Below, piece after piece: positions 8,625-18,338 of a stretch of 64,000 bases of DNA. This stretch comes from Alcaligenaceae bacterium (GTDB lineage Bacteria > Pseudomonadota > Gammaproteobacteria > Burkholderiales > Burkholderiaceae_B). Within the stretch, counting starts at the first letter, position 1. Every line of letters starts with the position of its first letter. The stretch lies in contig JABMMM010000047.1 in NCBI GenBank assembly GCA_013205565.1, positions 1-64,000 of the forward strand, read 5' to 3'. Position numbers and translations under genes: made by a program. The notes beneath the pieces are model-generated. The model searched no databases, was not told the DNA's origin, and saw only the letters and a list, made by a program, of their open reading frames with translations.

Positions 8625-9602
8625 TCAATCGACGCTGATTTTTCTGGCGATGATTAGATTTTTCCAGCGTTGATTTTCACTCGTCACAAAGCGAGTGAAC
8701 TCTTCAGGGGTGTTTGCGACAATCGTAATGCCAAGGTCTTGCAGCTTCTTAACGGTTGCAGGATCTTTCATGGCCAAGATCGCCACGTCGCTGAGTTTCT
8801 TTTTTACGTCGGCTGGTAAGCCTTTAGGCGCGGTCAAACCTTGCCAACCATAGACCTCCATTCCTTGCACGCCTGCTTCGCCAAACGTTGGCACGTCGGG
8901 GAGAGCAGGTGAACGCTTGTCAGAGGTAATCGCAATCGGGTGTAGTTTGCCTGCGCGAATCTGTGGCAAGACGGCATTGATGTTGGTCATAAAGAAATCG
9001 ACTTGTCCGCCCAAGGTATCTTGAAGCGCAGGCGCACCGCCTTTGTAGGGGACATGCACGCCCGTGGTGTTGGTTTGTTGCCAAAGTAGCTCAGCCGACA
9101 AATGATCCGAGGCACCAACCCCAGAACTCGCAAAGGTCAGTTTGCCTGGGTTTTCTTTCAAAGCGGCTAACACTTGCGCCACTGTTCGCTCAGGACGCTT
9201 AGGCCCCGTCACCAAGACGTTTGGTGCTTGAAACGGCAGGCTAATGTAATCAAAATCGGCGATGGGATCGTAGGCGACAGACTTGATCAGATGGGGCGCC
9301 ACCACAAAGGTACCGATCGAAGACACAAACAAGGTGTAACCGTCTGGGGCCGAGCGTTTAACTTGCGCGCCGGCGATCGTACCCGTGGCACCGGGCTTAT
9401 TTTCGACGATGATGGTTTGACCGAGCGCAGTTTGAAGCGCGGGCGCAAGGGTGCGCGCGGCGAGGTCAGTGGGCCCGCCCGCCGGAAACCCAACAATCAT
9501 CGTGATGGGTTTATCTGGCCACTTGCCTGTTTGTGCTTGTGCACTTACGCTTAAGCACAAAGCGGTCAAAGATAAAACGAGTTTAATTTTTTTTGTGTTC
9601 AT
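8625..9602 (-). CDS. Bug/TctC family tripartite tricarboxylate transporter receptor
   Basis: A 325-residue periplasmic solute-binding protein. It has a signal peptide (MNTKK, hydrophobic core, cleavage after SAQA near residue 24) and the Bug hallmarks FPAGGPTDLAAR, VENKPGA and APDGYTL. Bug proteins bind small carboxylates or related solutes and deliver them to TctAB-type permeases; neither permease gene is in the window. ATG 9602 has GGTGAT upstream; a GTG at 9611 is less likely. Only 5 bp separate it from the upstream 2-hydroxyacid dehydrogenase, suggesting a shared transcript and that the ligand could be a hydroxy or keto acid. Confidence 0.92.
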   Translation of the reverse strand: MNTKKIKLVLSLTALCLSVSAQAQTGKWPDKPITMIVGFPAGGPTDLAARTLAPALQTALGQTIIVENKPGATGTIAGAQVKRSAPDGYTLFVSSIGTFVVAPHLIKSVAYDPIADFDYISLPFQAPNVLVTGPKRPERTVAQVLAALKENPGKLTFASSGVGASDHLSAELLWQQTNTTGVHVPYKGGAPALQDTLGGQVDFFMTNINAVLPQIRAGKLHPIAITSDKRSPALPDVPTFGEAGVQGMEVYGWQGLTAPKGLPADVKKKLSDVAILAMKDPATVKKLQDLGITIVANTPEEFTRFVTSENQRWKNLIIARKISVD

Positions 9603-9607
9603 CGTAA

Positions 9608-10585
9608 TCACCGTTTTAGGACTTCTGGGTTAACCACAAATTGTGGTGGGGTGCCGCTCAACACTGCTGCCATGTCATTCGCCATTGATTCAAAAATTCG
9701 TCGCATCGCGCCTTCGCTTGTGGCCATCGCGTGAGGCGAGACCAAACAGTTTTGCAGGCTAAAAATAGGATGCGTGTGATCGGGTGGTTCAACTAAAAAT
9801 ACATCGAGCGCTGCGCCACGCAGTTGACCACTGAGCAGCATTTCGTAGATTGGATCGAGGCTTTCGATCACGCCGCCGCGCGCCAGGTTCAGTAAGAACG
9901 AACCGTGCTTCATTTGTTGTAGTCTTGCGCGATTGATCAGGCCCATGGTCTCATCATTTTGCGGACAATGCAGCGTGACAAAGTCGGCTTGCGCCATTAG
10001 GGTCTCAAGGCTGACGAGTTCAACGCCAAGCGCCTTGGCGATCACAGGGTCAAGGTATGGGTCGTAAGCAATGGTCGTCATTTCAAAAGGCTTGGCCATT
10101 TTGGCGACAATTTGACCAATGCGCCCCAAGCCAATGATGCCCAAGATTTTTTGATCGAGATCGGTGCCTTGCGAAGCGATGCGTGACTGCCAGTTACCAC
10201 GTTTAGTTTCGTGATCCCAATGCGCAATCATTTTGCATAAAGCCAACATGAAGGCAAAGGCCGCCTCAGCCACGGCGCGTGCACCTGCGCCAGGGGTATA
10301 GACCACTGCGATTCCACGCTCGGTTGCCGCTTGGATATCAACGGTGTCATAGCCAACCCCTGTGCGTCCGATTACCTTTAACTGCGCTGCGGCATCCATC
10401 AACTCTGCGGTGATTTGCACTTGGCCGCGCACCACGAGAGCAAGCGCCGGTGCAATCTCACGTTTGAGACCTTCAAGTGTGGGTTGCGCTGCGATTTTGA
10501 AGGCACCAAAGCGCGCAAGTGTTTTCTCAGCGTAGTCGTCAAGAGGCTGGGTCGAGAGAATGATTAGTGGGGTCACGGTATACAC
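9608..10585 (-). CDS. D-isomer-specific 2-hydroxyacid dehydrogenase
   Basis: The 325-residue protein is a SerA-like dehydrogenase that interconverts a 2-hydroxyacid and a 2-ketoacid with NAD(P). The Rossmann loop is GIIGLGRIGQ (about 152-161). The catalytic set is visible: Arg in LNLARGGVIE, Glu in the DVFLVEPP loop region and His in VSPHAMAT. There is no ACT domain, so it is not a full-length serine-pathway SerA. The start is a GTG at 10585 with no clear ribosome binding site; an in-frame GTG at 10576 is also possible. It is probably the first gene of an operon with the Bug receptor and is divergent from the dipeptide-type ABC operon. Confidence 0.9.
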   Translation of the reverse strand: MYTVTPLIILSTQPLDDYAEKTLARFGAFKIAAQPTLEGLKREIAPALALVVRGQVQITAELMDAAAQLKVIGRTGVGYDTVDIQAATERGIAVVYTPGAGARAVAEAAFAFMLALCKMIAHWDHETKRGNWQSRIASQGTDLDQKILGIIGLGRIGQIVAKMAKPFEMTTIAYDPYLDPVIAKALGVELVSLETLMAQADFVTLHCPQNDETMGLINRARLQQMKHGSFLLNLARGGVIESLDPIYEMLLSGQLRGAALDVFLVEPPDHTHPIFSLQNCLVSPHAMATSEGAMRRIFESMANDMAAVLSGTPPQFVVNPEVLKR

Positions 10586-10682
10586 AGTAAAAAGATTAAG
10601 GATAAATTCGAAATTGGTTCGATGTTACACGCGGCTTTGCCTTGAGTCGTCGCAAATCAATGCTGCGTTGCAGTAAACAAAG

Positions 10683-10698
10683 TGGCATACCCCGTGCT
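10683..10698 (+). promoter_or_regulatory. candidate sigma-54 (RpoN) promoter for the ABC/deacylase operon
   Basis: TGGCATACCCCGTGCT has GG and GC at the exact -24/-12 spacing and matches TGGCAYR-N4-TTGCW at all but one conserved base. It lies 42 bp before the first permease ATG, leaving room for a start site near 10709. RpoN promoters often drive nitrogen-scavenging transporters, which would suit a peptide/amide importer. Found by eye; no upstream activator site was identified. Confidence 0.4.
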
Positions 10699-10739
10699 AC
10701 TCTGACCAATCGTTTTTGCGCGAGAAAAGCCGAGAATTT

Positions 10740-11690
10740 ATGCTTGAGTTCATGCTTCGTCGCATCTTGGTCGCTTTGCCGGTTTTGTTGCTGGTGAGTT
10801 TAATTTCAGCTTTGATCATGGAAATGGTGCCCGGTGACCCCGCGGTCTTGCTTGCGGGTCAAAGCGCGACCGATGCCGAACTGGCGCAGATGCGCGAGCA
10901 GCTTGGCTTGAATCGGCCGTTTCTTGAACGGTTAACAGACTGGTATCTGGCCTTGGCTCGCGGCGATCTTGGCGACTCAATTTTGTTGAATCGACCGGTC
11001 ACTCAGGCGATCGCAGAGCGCGTTCCGGTCACGCTTGCCCTCGCGGGCTCAGCCTTGTTATTGACAGTGTTGCTTGGCGTACCTTGCGGCGTGCTCTCGG
11101 CGGTCTATGCCAATACTTGGGTCGATCAGGCCTTGTTGACGTTTGCTTTACTTGGCGTGTCAATTCCAAATTTTTGGCTCAGTCTGATGTTAATCGTGCT
11201 GTTTGGTGTCATGCTCGATTGGCTACCGGCGGGTGGCTATATCGCATTTGCGGATGATCCGGCGGGCTGGGTCAAGTGCCTAATTTTGCCTGCGTTTTCG
11301 TTGGCGCTATTGCAAGTTGGCTTATTGGCTCGCATCACTCGCTCAACGATGCTTGAAGTCTTGCAGCAAGACTATGTGCGCACTGCACGTGCAAAAGGCT
11401 TGCCTGTTTTTATGGTCGTGGGTAAGCACGCCTTCAAAAATGTATTGATACCTGTGATGACGGTGATAGGAATCAGCTTTGGTTTGCTTCTTTCGGGCTC
11501 TGTCGTCATTGAGACTGTGTACTCGCTTCCCGGCATGGGACGCCTGTTGGCCAATGCGGTGTTTGGTCGCGATTACCCTTTGATACAGGGTGGACTGTTA
11601 GTGACGGCTGCTGTTTTGGTGTTACTCAATTTAGTCGTTGATCTTTTGTATGTTTTGGTCGATCCGCGGGTCAAATATGACAAGCGCTAG
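10740..11690 (+). CDS. dipeptide-type ABC transporter permease (DppB family)
   Basis: This inner-membrane permease of 316 residues has the usual DppB layout. An N-terminal membrane helix (MLRRILVALPVLLLVSLISALI) is followed by the periplasmic segment with VPGDPA and LGLNRPFLERL, then five more helices. The ABC-ATPase-coupling EAA loop is seen as DYVRTARAKGLPVFMVVGKHAFKN-type sequence around 215-240. ATG 10740 (MLEF) is the likely start; ATG 10752 (MLRR) is possible. It is the first gene of a seven-gene unit and pairs with the next permease, whose start overlaps its stop by 14 bp. Confidence 0.93.
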   Translation: MLEFMLRRILVALPVLLLVSLISALIMEMVPGDPAVLLAGQSATDAELAQMREQLGLNRPFLERLTDWYLALARGDLGDSILLNRPVTQAIAERVPVTLALAGSALLLTVLLGVPCGVLSAVYANTWVDQALLTFALLGVSIPNFWLSLMLIVLFGVMLDWLPAGGYIAFADDPAGWVKCLILPAFSLALLQVGLLARITRSTMLEVLQQDYVRTARAKGLPVFMVVGKHAFKNVLIPVMTVIGISFGLLLSGSVVIETVYSLPGMGRLLANAVFGRDYPLIQGGLLVTAAVLVLLNLVVDLLYVLVDPRVKYDKR

Positions 11691-12579
11691 TCCCGAAAAT
11701 CAAATGAATCACGCGGGCGTCTCGCAGGGACTTCAAGCGCGAGCGCCTTCGCTTTGGAAAAAACTGCTGAGCCATCGCTTATTTATGACAGGGGCAACCC
11801 TTCTGTTTTTCATGTTGCTGTTGGCGCTCTTCGCAGATTTGATTGAGCTTAGGCCTCCTGAAAAAATGCAAGTGCGTCTTCGTTTTAAAGCACCTGATTT
11901 TCCGTATCCGTTAGGAACAGACAACTACGGGCGTGATATCTACAGCCGTTTAATCCACGGGGCGCGTTTGTCTCTTGCGATTGGGTTTGCCGTTGCGTTG
12001 GTCACGGGCATTTTTGGTACCTTAATCGGAGTGTCGGCGGGGTACTTCAGAAAGCTAGATGGCCCCTTGATGCGGCTCATGGATGCGTTGATGGCGTTTC
12101 CTGCGATTTTATTAGCGATTGCAATCGCAGCGGCTCTTGGACCCTCAGCGCTGAACGCCGTGATTGCCCTTTCGGTCGTGTATACCCCCCGTACCGCTAG
12201 AATTGTTCGTTCAACGGTTTTGGTTGTACGAGAAACCGATTATGTTCAGGCGGCCAAGTCCTGCGGTGCACGCGATCTTTGGATTGTCTGGAGACACGTG
12301 CTCCCCAATAGCTTGGCCCCTTTGATTGTGCAGTTAACTTTTATTTTTGCGTATGCCATTTTGGCTGAAGCCATTTTAAGTTTTCTGGGGGTTGGGCCAC
12401 CGCCACCTACGCCGACTTGGGGCAACATGATCGCAGAGGGCAAAGACTATTTGCGCGAGGCGTCTTATATTTGTTTTTTTCCGGGTCTGGCGGTGGCCTT
12501 GACTTGCCTGAGTTTGAATCTGCTTGGCGATGGGCTACGCGACGTACTGGATCCACGACTGCGAGTACAAATTGGCTGA
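11677..12579 (+). CDS. dipeptide-type ABC transporter permease (DppC family)
   Basis: The 300-residue second permease of the importer has an N-terminal helix (FMTGATLLFFMLLLALFADL), the DppC-specific segment YPLGTDNYGRDIYSRLIHG, and an EAA loop (ETDYVQAAKSCGARDLWIVW). The start ATG 11677 overlaps the end of the first permease gene (ATGACAAGCGCTAG), which suggests translational coupling; an upstream frame extension runs through the previous gene and is not used. Together with its partner it forms the channel through which small peptides or acylated amino acids would enter the cytoplasm. Confidence 0.93.
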   Translation: MTSASPENQMNHAGVSQGLQARAPSLWKKLLSHRLFMTGATLLFFMLLLALFADLIELRPPEKMQVRLRFKAPDFPYPLGTDNYGRDIYSRLIHGARLSLAIGFAVALVTGIFGTLIGVSAGYFRKLDGPLMRLMDALMAFPAILLAIAIAAALGPSALNAVIALSVVYTPRTARIVRSTVLVVRETDYVQAAKSCGARDLWIVWRHVLPNSLAPLIVQLTFIFAYAILAEAILSFLGVGPPPPTPTWGNMIAEGKDYLREASYICFFPGLAVALTCLSLNLLGDGLRDVLDPRLRVQIG

Positions 12580-13558
12580 GCCACTGCTTCGGGTGAGCGA
12601 TTTGCGGGTGGTCTTTGGCCCGCATGGTCGCGAACAGGTGGCAGTTGACGGCGTGAATCTTACGCTGGCTGCAGGCGAGGTGTTAGGCCTTGTTGGTGAG
12701 TCGGGTTGCGGTAAAAGTTTGACTGCGCTTGCTATTTTAGGGCTGCTTCCCAGACCCGCGGGTCGTATCGAGCGCGGTCGAATTGAGTTTAGAGGTAAAG
12801 ATCTCGTACATGCCAGCCAGTCTGAAATGAATCAGGTTCGCGGCAAAGATATTGCGATGATTTTTCAAGAACCAATGACTGCTTTAAATCCTGTCATCAA
12901 GGTGGGTGAACAAATTGCTGAAACAATCAGAGTTCACGAAGGTTTGCCTGGCTCGGCGGCGCGGCGACGGGCACTTGAACTGCTTGAGCGAGTCGGTATT
13001 AGCAATCCTGGTCAGAGGATTGATCAATATCCACACGAACTGTCAGGTGGGATGCGGCAACGTGTCATGATCGCGATTGCTCTGGCCTGTCGTCCTAAAA
13101 TCTTGATTGCAGACGAACCAACAACGGCTCTGGATGTCACGATTCAAGCCCAAATTTTGGCGCTTTTGAAAGATCTTCAGACAGAATTTGGTATGGCGAT
13201 GATTTTAATTACACACGATCTTGGCGTAGTTGCACAGGTGGCCGATCGCGTAGCCGTCATGTACGCCGGCCGAATTGCAGAACAAGGAACCGCAAGCGAA
13301 GTGCTCGAAAGCTCTGCGCATCCTTACACGCGCGCCTTGCTGTCTAGCATCCCCTCGCTTGAGCAAAGCTCTGCGCGGTTGCAAACGATCGCGGGGATGG
13401 TGCCAAGTTTAGCGAACCTTCCCTCTGGTTGCCGGTTTCATCCTCGTTGTAAAGAAGCGCGCGAGCAGTGTGCTCAGCATACCCCTGGGCTGACTGCGCT
13501 TAGTTTGACGCACCAGGCTGCGTGTTTAGCGCTCAATGGATATCGAACAAATGGCTAA
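12572..13558 (+). CDS. dipeptide-type ABC transporter ATPase (DppD family)
   Basis: The ATPase has Walker [12 protein letters not shown] signature LSGGMRQR, Walker [13 protein letters not shown] and the switch His in LITHDLG. The C-terminal oligopeptide-transporter extension with [10 protein letters not shown] and further Cys is present. No ATG exists in a suitable place; a TTG at 12572 gives 328 residues ([16 protein letters not shown]), close to E. coli DppD, and overlaps the permease stop by 8 bp. GTG 12593 is an alternative. It pairs with the next ATPase as a heterodimer energising import. Confidence 0.9.
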   Translation: MAEPLLRVSDLRVVFGPHGREQVAVDGVNLTLAAGEVLGLVGESGCGKSLTALAILGLLPRPAGRIERGRIEFRGKDLVHASQSEMNQVRGKDIAMIFQEPMTALNPVIKVGEQIAETIRVHEGLPGSAARRRALELLERVGISNPGQRIDQYPHELSGGMRQRVMIAIALACRPKILIADEPTTALDVTIQAQILALLKDLQTEFGMAMILITHDLGVVAQVADRVAVMYAGRIAEQGTASEVLESSAHPYTRALLSSIPSLEQSSARLQTIAGMVPSLANLPSGCRFHPRCKEAREQCAQHTPGLTALSLTHQAACLALNGYRTNG

Positions 13559-14573
13559 GACCTTGCTCAGCGTAAAGGGCTTGACCAAGCATTTTATGCT
13601 GCGTGCGCGCGGATTTTTCAAAAAATCTACGACAACTGTGCGGGCGGTTGACGGAGTGGATTTTGATATCCAACAAGGTGAGACTTTTGGTCTGGTAGGT
13701 GAAAGTGGTTGTGGCAAAACCACCACTGGCCGACTCGTATTGCGAATGCTCGAGGCCACCGCAGGCAGCGTAAATTTTAATGGCGATGAGTTATTCACCC
13801 TTTCTGAAGATCAGATGCGTGCGCGACGTCAGCAAATGCAAATTATTTTTCAAGATCCCTATGGGTCGCTTGATCCTCGTATGACGGTGAGCCAGATTGT
13901 TGAAGAACCCTTGCGAATTCATCGTCTCGGAGATCGCGCGACGCGCGTCAGACGCGTGGCAGAGTTGCTCGATGTCGTTGGACTGCGAAAAGAGTACGCC
14001 CAGCGCTATCCGCATGAGTTTTCGGGCGGTCAGAGGCAACGCATCGGAATCGCGCGCGCGTTAGCGCTCAATCCAAAGTTCATTGTGGCCGATGAGCCGG
14101 TGTCGGCGCTTGACGTATCGATACAGGCGCAAATTGTGAATCTGTTGATGGATTTACAAAAAGACTTTGGTTTGACTTACTTATTCATTGCGCATGACCT
14201 AGGCGTGGTCAAACATATGGCCGATCGGGTTGCGGTGATGTATCTCGGAAAGATCGTTGAAATCGCAAGTAAAGAGTCGTTGTATCGCAACCCGCAACAT
14301 CCCTATACGCAAGCCTTGCTGGCGGCTGTGCCAATTGCGCGACCCTCGCTTGCGCAAAAATTGACTTTGTTAAAAGGTGAGATACCGAGTCCGAGTCACC
14401 CGCCTACCGGTTGTCATTTTCATACTAGATGCCCGCAAGCCCAGCCCCAGTGCGCCCAAACGGCTCCTCTCTTGCAAGAAGTGCTAACCGGACATCTTGC
14501 TGCGTGTCATTTACTGACGCCCATGAGCGCAACGCCTTCACCAAGAAACTTTTCGATGATGTCGAGTGATTAG
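13536..14573 (+). CDS. dipeptide-type ABC transporter ATPase (DppF family)
   Basis: The second ATPase, 345 residues, has Walker [10 protein letters not shown]-loop [16 protein letters not shown], signature FSGGQRQR, Walker [13 protein letters not shown] and switch His IAHDLG, plus the C-terminal [14 protein letters not shown] extension. Its N-terminal [13 protein letters not shown] and the DPYGSLDPR motif are typical of the F-type partner. The start overlaps the previous ATPase; ATG 13536 or ATG 13551 (MAKTLLSV) are both possible and neither has a clear ribosome binding site. The deacylase genes follow 35 bp downstream. Confidence 0.92.
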   Translation: MDIEQMAKTLLSVKGLTKHFMLRARGFFKKSTTTVRAVDGVDFDIQQGETFGLVGESGCGKTTTGRLVLRMLEATAGSVNFNGDELFTLSEDQMRARRQQMQIIFQDPYGSLDPRMTVSQIVEEPLRIHRLGDRATRVRRVAELLDVVGLRKEYAQRYPHEFSGGQRQRIGIARALALNPKFIVADEPVSALDVSIQAQIVNLLMDLQKDFGLTYLFIAHDLGVVKHMADRVAVMYLGKIVEIASKESLYRNPQHPYTQALLAAVPIARPSLAQKLTLLKGEIPSPSHPPTGCHFHTRCPQAQPQCAQTAPLLQEVLTGHLAACHLLTPMSATPSPRNFSMMSSD

Positions 14574-14608
14574 TGAAACCTTGAGACCACCTTGTTTAAA
14601 CGAGAGCC

Positions 14609-15643
14609 ATGATGTCAAAACCAGTCAGCAGAATCAGTTCAGAGATTGATTTCAATCTTGAAGGTAAGCAAGTTGGATTTTTACGCCTGCCGCATTCAGT
14701 GCATCGTTCAGCGTATGGCTGGATTCCGATCCCTGTTGCTTGCATTAAAAATGGTGAGGGTCCGACCGTGTTGTTGATGGCGGGTAATCATGGCGATGAA
14801 TATGAAGGTCAGATCGGGCACGGTGTTTTGTTGCGTACGCTTGAGGCTAGTGATGTAGAAGGGCGTATTATTTTTTTGACTTCAGCTAATTTTCCGGCGG
14901 CGATGGCGGGAATGCGTACTTCTCCGATCGACGAAGGTAATTTAAATCGTTCGTTTCCCGGCGATGCAAACGGTGGTGTCACCGCTCAGATTGCCTGGTA
15001 CATCGAACACGTTTTGTTGCCCCAGTGCGACTATGTTTTTGATCTGCATTCGGGTGGTAGTTCGTTGATGTATCTTCCGAGCGCGTTGTGCAGACGCAAT
15101 AGCGATCCAAATAAAATGCAGCAGTCCCTCGAGATTTTGAAGCTAATGGGTGCGCCGGCGGCGTATGTTGCCGATTCTCCTCAGGGTGACGATCGCACAT
15201 TAACCGCAGCTGCTGGTCGACAAGGTGTCGTGCACTTTGGCAGCGAACTCGGAGGAGGCGGTACCTTGACGCCCGCAGCGCTGCGCGTCGCAATCGACGG
15301 GATCCGTCGGGCGCTTAAACATCTTGGCATTTTAAAAGCCTCGGTGTCTGTCGCACCGGCTGAGCCTACGCAGTTGCTACAAGTGCGAGGTGCAGATTAT
15401 TTTGTTTATGCGCCTGATTCGGGATTGTTTGAACCCCTAGTTGAACTCGGTGAGACCGTCGAGGCGGGGCAGGCCGCGGGTCGCATTCATTTTCACGACA
15501 CCCCATGGCGTGAACCGAGCGTGGCGTACTTTAAGCGTGAGGGTATCGCCCTATGCAAAAGAATGATGTGTCGTACCGAGCGTGGCGATTGCTTGTTTCA
15601 TTTAGGGACACCTTTTGAACATTCACTGAACAAGGACGCATGA
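14609..15643 (+). CDS. succinylglutamate desuccinylase/aspartoacylase family zinc deacylase (copy 1)
   Basis: This 344-residue M14-like metalloenzyme has the zinc ligands in GNHGDEYEGQ (His and Glu) and DLHSGG (His). It also has the Arg-rich NLNRSFPGD substrate segment and a C-terminal beta domain (DYFVYAPDSGLFEP). The sequence resembles DoeB, which deacetylates N-acetyl-2,4-diaminobutyrate, and AstE/AspA, which remove acyl groups from N-acyl amino acids. In this operon it probably acts in the cytoplasm on the imported solute, giving a free carboxylate and an amine. ATG 14609 or 14612 could start it. Its stop overlaps the start of a paralogue. The exact acyl substrate cannot be told. Confidence 0.87.
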   Translation: MMSKPVSRISSEIDFNLEGKQVGFLRLPHSVHRSAYGWIPIPVACIKNGEGPTVLLMAGNHGDEYEGQIGHGVLLRTLEASDVEGRIIFLTSANFPAAMAGMRTSPIDEGNLNRSFPGDANGGVTAQIAWYIEHVLLPQCDYVFDLHSGGSSLMYLPSALCRRNSDPNKMQQSLEILKLMGAPAAYVADSPQGDDRTLTAAAGRQGVVHFGSELGGGGTLTPAALRVAIDGIRRALKHLGILKASVSVAPAEPTQLLQVRGADYFVYAPDSGLFEPLVELGETVEAGQAAGRIHFHDTPWREPSVAYFKREGIALCKRMMCRTERGDCLFHLGTPFEHSLNKDA

Positions 15644-16647
15644 TGAGCAACAGTATGCTTTGGACCCGCGTTGATTACGAAAAAGACGGCAAGCAAAATG
15701 GTTGGCTACAACTGCCTCATTCGGTGACGCGCTCTGCTTATGGCAATATTTCAATACCTTTGACCGTGATTAAAAACGGTAAGGGCCCAACCGCTTTTTT
15801 GATGGCGGGTAATCATGGCGATGAATATGAGGGACAAGTCGCGTTATGCAAACTGATTCAAGGGCTTGAAGCACAAGATGTTCAAGGCAGAGTGATCGTG
15901 ATTCCGGCGATCAATCTGCCCGCGGCGATGGCAGGCGTACGAGTCTCGCCGATTGATCAAGGTAATTTAAATCGAGCATTTCCGGGTGATCCAAATGGAT
16001 CGGCAACGTTTGCAATTGCACACTATATCGACACGGTGTTGTATCCCATGGCCGATATTCATCACGACTTACACTCGGGTGGCTCTTCGCTTCAGTACTT
16101 GCCGTTCGCTTCGATGCGCCAAAGTCAAGATGCGTCACTGAACGCTCGCGCCCTAAGCGCGCTGCGTGCCTTTGGCGCGCCGATTGGTTTGATTTGGGCC
16201 TATAGTCCTGATTCAAGGTTGTCCTCGGTGGCTGCGGTTAATCGCGATTTAGTCGCGCTAGGCGGTGAGTTTGGCGGTGGCGGCTCGGTGACGACCTCTG
16301 GGGTGCGCATAGTCGAACAAGGGTTGAAGAACTTATTAGCGCATGCCGGTATTATCGAAGCATCGCGCGCGGTTGGTCCATTTTCTGGGCCCTCTCGTTT
16401 AATGGAGATTAAAAGTCGAGATTATTATGTGTATGCCCCAGAGGCAGGTTTGTTTGAGCCGGCGGTTGAACTCGGTGACTCGGTGCGGCAAGGCCAACTG
16501 TGCGGTAAGGTTTATTTCGTTGATAATCCCGGCCGCGCGCCAGAGGCTTGTTACTTTGACGGGGACGGCATGGTAATTTGTAAGCGTCACTTTGGGCGCG
16601 TCGAGCGTGGTGATTGCGTGGTTCATCTCGCGACCGATGTTAATTAA
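15640..16647 (+). CDS. succinylglutamate desuccinylase/aspartoacylase family zinc deacylase (copy 2)
   Basis: This 335-residue paralogue of the preceding gene shares the same frame of motifs: AGNHGDEYEGQ, GNLNRAFPGD, DLHSGGSSLQYLP and a C-terminal YYVYAPEAGLFEP. Many positions differ between the two, so this is an old duplication rather than a recent one. It begins at ATG 15640 in an ATGATGA overlap with the first copy's stop. Both copies keep all visible metal ligands, suggesting two active enzymes with different specificity or a heteromeric complex. Both are enclosed by genes of a single peptide-type importer. Confidence 0.87.
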   Translation: MMSNSMLWTRVDYEKDGKQNGWLQLPHSVTRSAYGNISIPLTVIKNGKGPTAFLMAGNHGDEYEGQVALCKLIQGLEAQDVQGRVIVIPAINLPAAMAGVRVSPIDQGNLNRAFPGDPNGSATFAIAHYIDTVLYPMADIHHDLHSGGSSLQYLPFASMRQSQDASLNARALSALRAFGAPIGLIWAYSPDSRLSSVAAVNRDLVALGGEFGGGGSVTTSGVRIVEQGLKNLLAHAGIIEASRAVGPFSGPSRLMEIKSRDYYVYAPEAGLFEPAVELGDSVRQGQLCGKVYFVDNPGRAPEACYFDGDGMVICKRHFGRVERGDCVVHLATDVN

Positions 16648-16726
16648 GATTAAAACATTCACCATAGTCTTTGCGCTTTACCTTTGTTTATATGGTCTAC
16701 ATATTTTTTACTTGGATTCAATCAAA

Positions 16727-18325
16727 ATGAAAAACACATCTGAGTTAAGTCGGTGCAACAACGGTCGGGGGATTGGGCGTGCGTTTTTTCGTCAGTGTCT
16801 GATTGTTTTGGGGCTTTGCGTTGCCTCAGTATCGGTACCTTTCGTCGCGCAGGCGCAAGCTTTAAAGCCGCTTTTGGTGTTTGGCCAAGAGGCGCCACCA
16901 CCCACGCTTGATCCTTATTTCACAACAGCGATTTCGACACGAAACGTCGCGATGCACATCTTTGAACAGCTTGTGACGCGCGACGAAAAAAACGCCGTCA
17001 TTCCCGAGCTAGCTGAAAGTTGGCAGATCAGTCCGGATGGGCTGACCTACACTTTTAAAATCCGTACGGGTGTTAAATTTCATAATGGCAAGACAATGAC
17101 TTCGGCTGACGTCAAGGCTTCTTTCGAACGTTATAAACGGATGGCCTTAGCAAAGGTGACGCTCGCGTCGGTGAGCGAGATCAATGCGCCAGATATCACC
17201 ACCTTTGAGCTCAAGCTCAAGCAACGCCAGCCTGTATTTTTGGATGAGTTGTCGGCATTTGTGACACCAATTGCGATTATTCCTGCTGAGCAAGCTGACC
17301 GAGAGGGCGGCAAGCTTGAGTTGATTGGCACAGGGCCGATGCAATTTGTCGAGTGGGTACCTGATAGTCATATCCGCCTGAAACGTTTTGTCGATTATCA
17401 GCCTGATGCTCGCTATAAAGGGACAGATGGTTTTGGTGGTAATAAAAAAGTTTGGTTTGATACCGTTGACTTCAAGTTTGTAAAAGAGCCTGGCGCTCGG
17501 GTCGCGGGACTCGAGTCTGGACAGCTGCAAATCATCGAGGATTTGCCCCCAGAGTCTGCGAAGCGTCTTGTTAGCAATAAGAATATCGTCATGTACGATT
17601 TAAAGAATTTTTGGCTGCACGGCGCTTGGGTGAATCATCATCGAGCTCCTACGAATGATGTCAGAATTCGCAGAGCCATACAGATGGCTTTGGATATGGA
17701 CGAAATCATGGAGATTTCGACAGATGGGGCGTATTCGCTTCAACCAGGTCTGCAATATCCTGGCAATCCATATTATGTAAAAAATGGTGAGCAGTATTAC
17801 AACGTTAACAATCCTAAAAAAGCGGCAGCTTTACTAAAAGAGGCTGGCTACAAAGGCGAAGAGTTGGTGATCATCACGAACTCGAGTTATCAAAGCATGT
17901 ACAAAGCGGCACAAATAGTCAGCGAGCAACTAAAAGGCATTGGAATGAAAGTGCGTGTTGACGTCTTTGACTGGGCGACTGCAATGAATCAACGACGCAA
18001 TAAAGAGGGTTGGAATCTATGGTTCACTGGGCAAGGGTCTGGTCCGTCGGTCGGCCCTTTTTCTGCATTAAAAGACGTCGTATCTCCGCAAAATAATCAG
18101 TTTGTCGCAGATCCAATTTTAGATCGACTGTTTGCAGAGTTAGTGGCGGGCGAAACCTTTGATGCGCGTAAAGAGACTTTTGGAAAATTTCAAGAGCGAG
18201 TGTATGAACAGGTGCTGTTTTTAAAGTTCGGCGACCTGATGCGCAAGCAGGCCTCGCGCGCCAACGTAAAAGGTTTTATTCCTTACCGGATTCCTAGGCT
18301 CTGGAATGTCTGGATTGAGGGGTGA
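16727..18325 (+). CDS. ABC transporter periplasmic binding protein, peptide family 5 (DppA/OppA-like)
   Basis: The 532-residue protein has a signal peptide (CLIVLGLCVASVSVPF, cleavage near VAQAQA) and the SBP_bac_5 fold: PTLDPYFTTAISTRNV, LAESWQISPDGLTYTFKIR, and VRIRRAIQMALD motifs in order. It captures the solute in the periplasm for the permeases encoded upstream. I chose ATG 16727 because it gives a normal signal peptide; an ATG at 16637 in the same frame would add a second hydrophobic stretch and overlap the deacylase gene. It is the last gene of the operon, which is unusual since binding protein genes often come first. Confidence 0.92.
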   Translation: MKNTSELSRCNNGRGIGRAFFRQCLIVLGLCVASVSVPFVAQAQALKPLLVFGQEAPPPTLDPYFTTAISTRNVAMHIFEQLVTRDEKNAVIPELAESWQISPDGLTYTFKIRTGVKFHNGKTMTSADVKASFERYKRMALAKVTLASVSEINAPDITTFELKLKQRQPVFLDELSAFVTPIAIIPAEQADREGGKLELIGTGPMQFVEWVPDSHIRLKRFVDYQPDARYKGTDGFGGNKKVWFDTVDFKFVKEPGARVAGLESGQLQIIEDLPPESAKRLVSNKNIVMYDLKNFWLHGAWVNHHRAPTNDVRIRRAIQMALDMDEIMEISTDGAYSLQPGLQYPGNPYYVKNGEQYYNVNNPKKAAALLKEAGYKGEELVIITNSSYQSMYKAAQIVSEQLKGIGMKVRVDVFDWATAMNQRRNKEGWNLWFTGQGSGPSVGPFSALKDVVSPQNNQFVADPILDRLFAELVAGETFDARKETFGKFQERVYEQVLFLKFGDLMRKQASRANVKGFIPYRIPRLWNVWIEG

Positions 18326-18338
18326 CCGGCTATGACGC

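Noticed and set aside
16592..16726. Upstream extension of the family 5 binding protein
   Set aside because: The extension overlaps the deacylase gene end and adds a second hydrophobic segment before a normal signal peptide; ATG 16727 gives the expected precursor.
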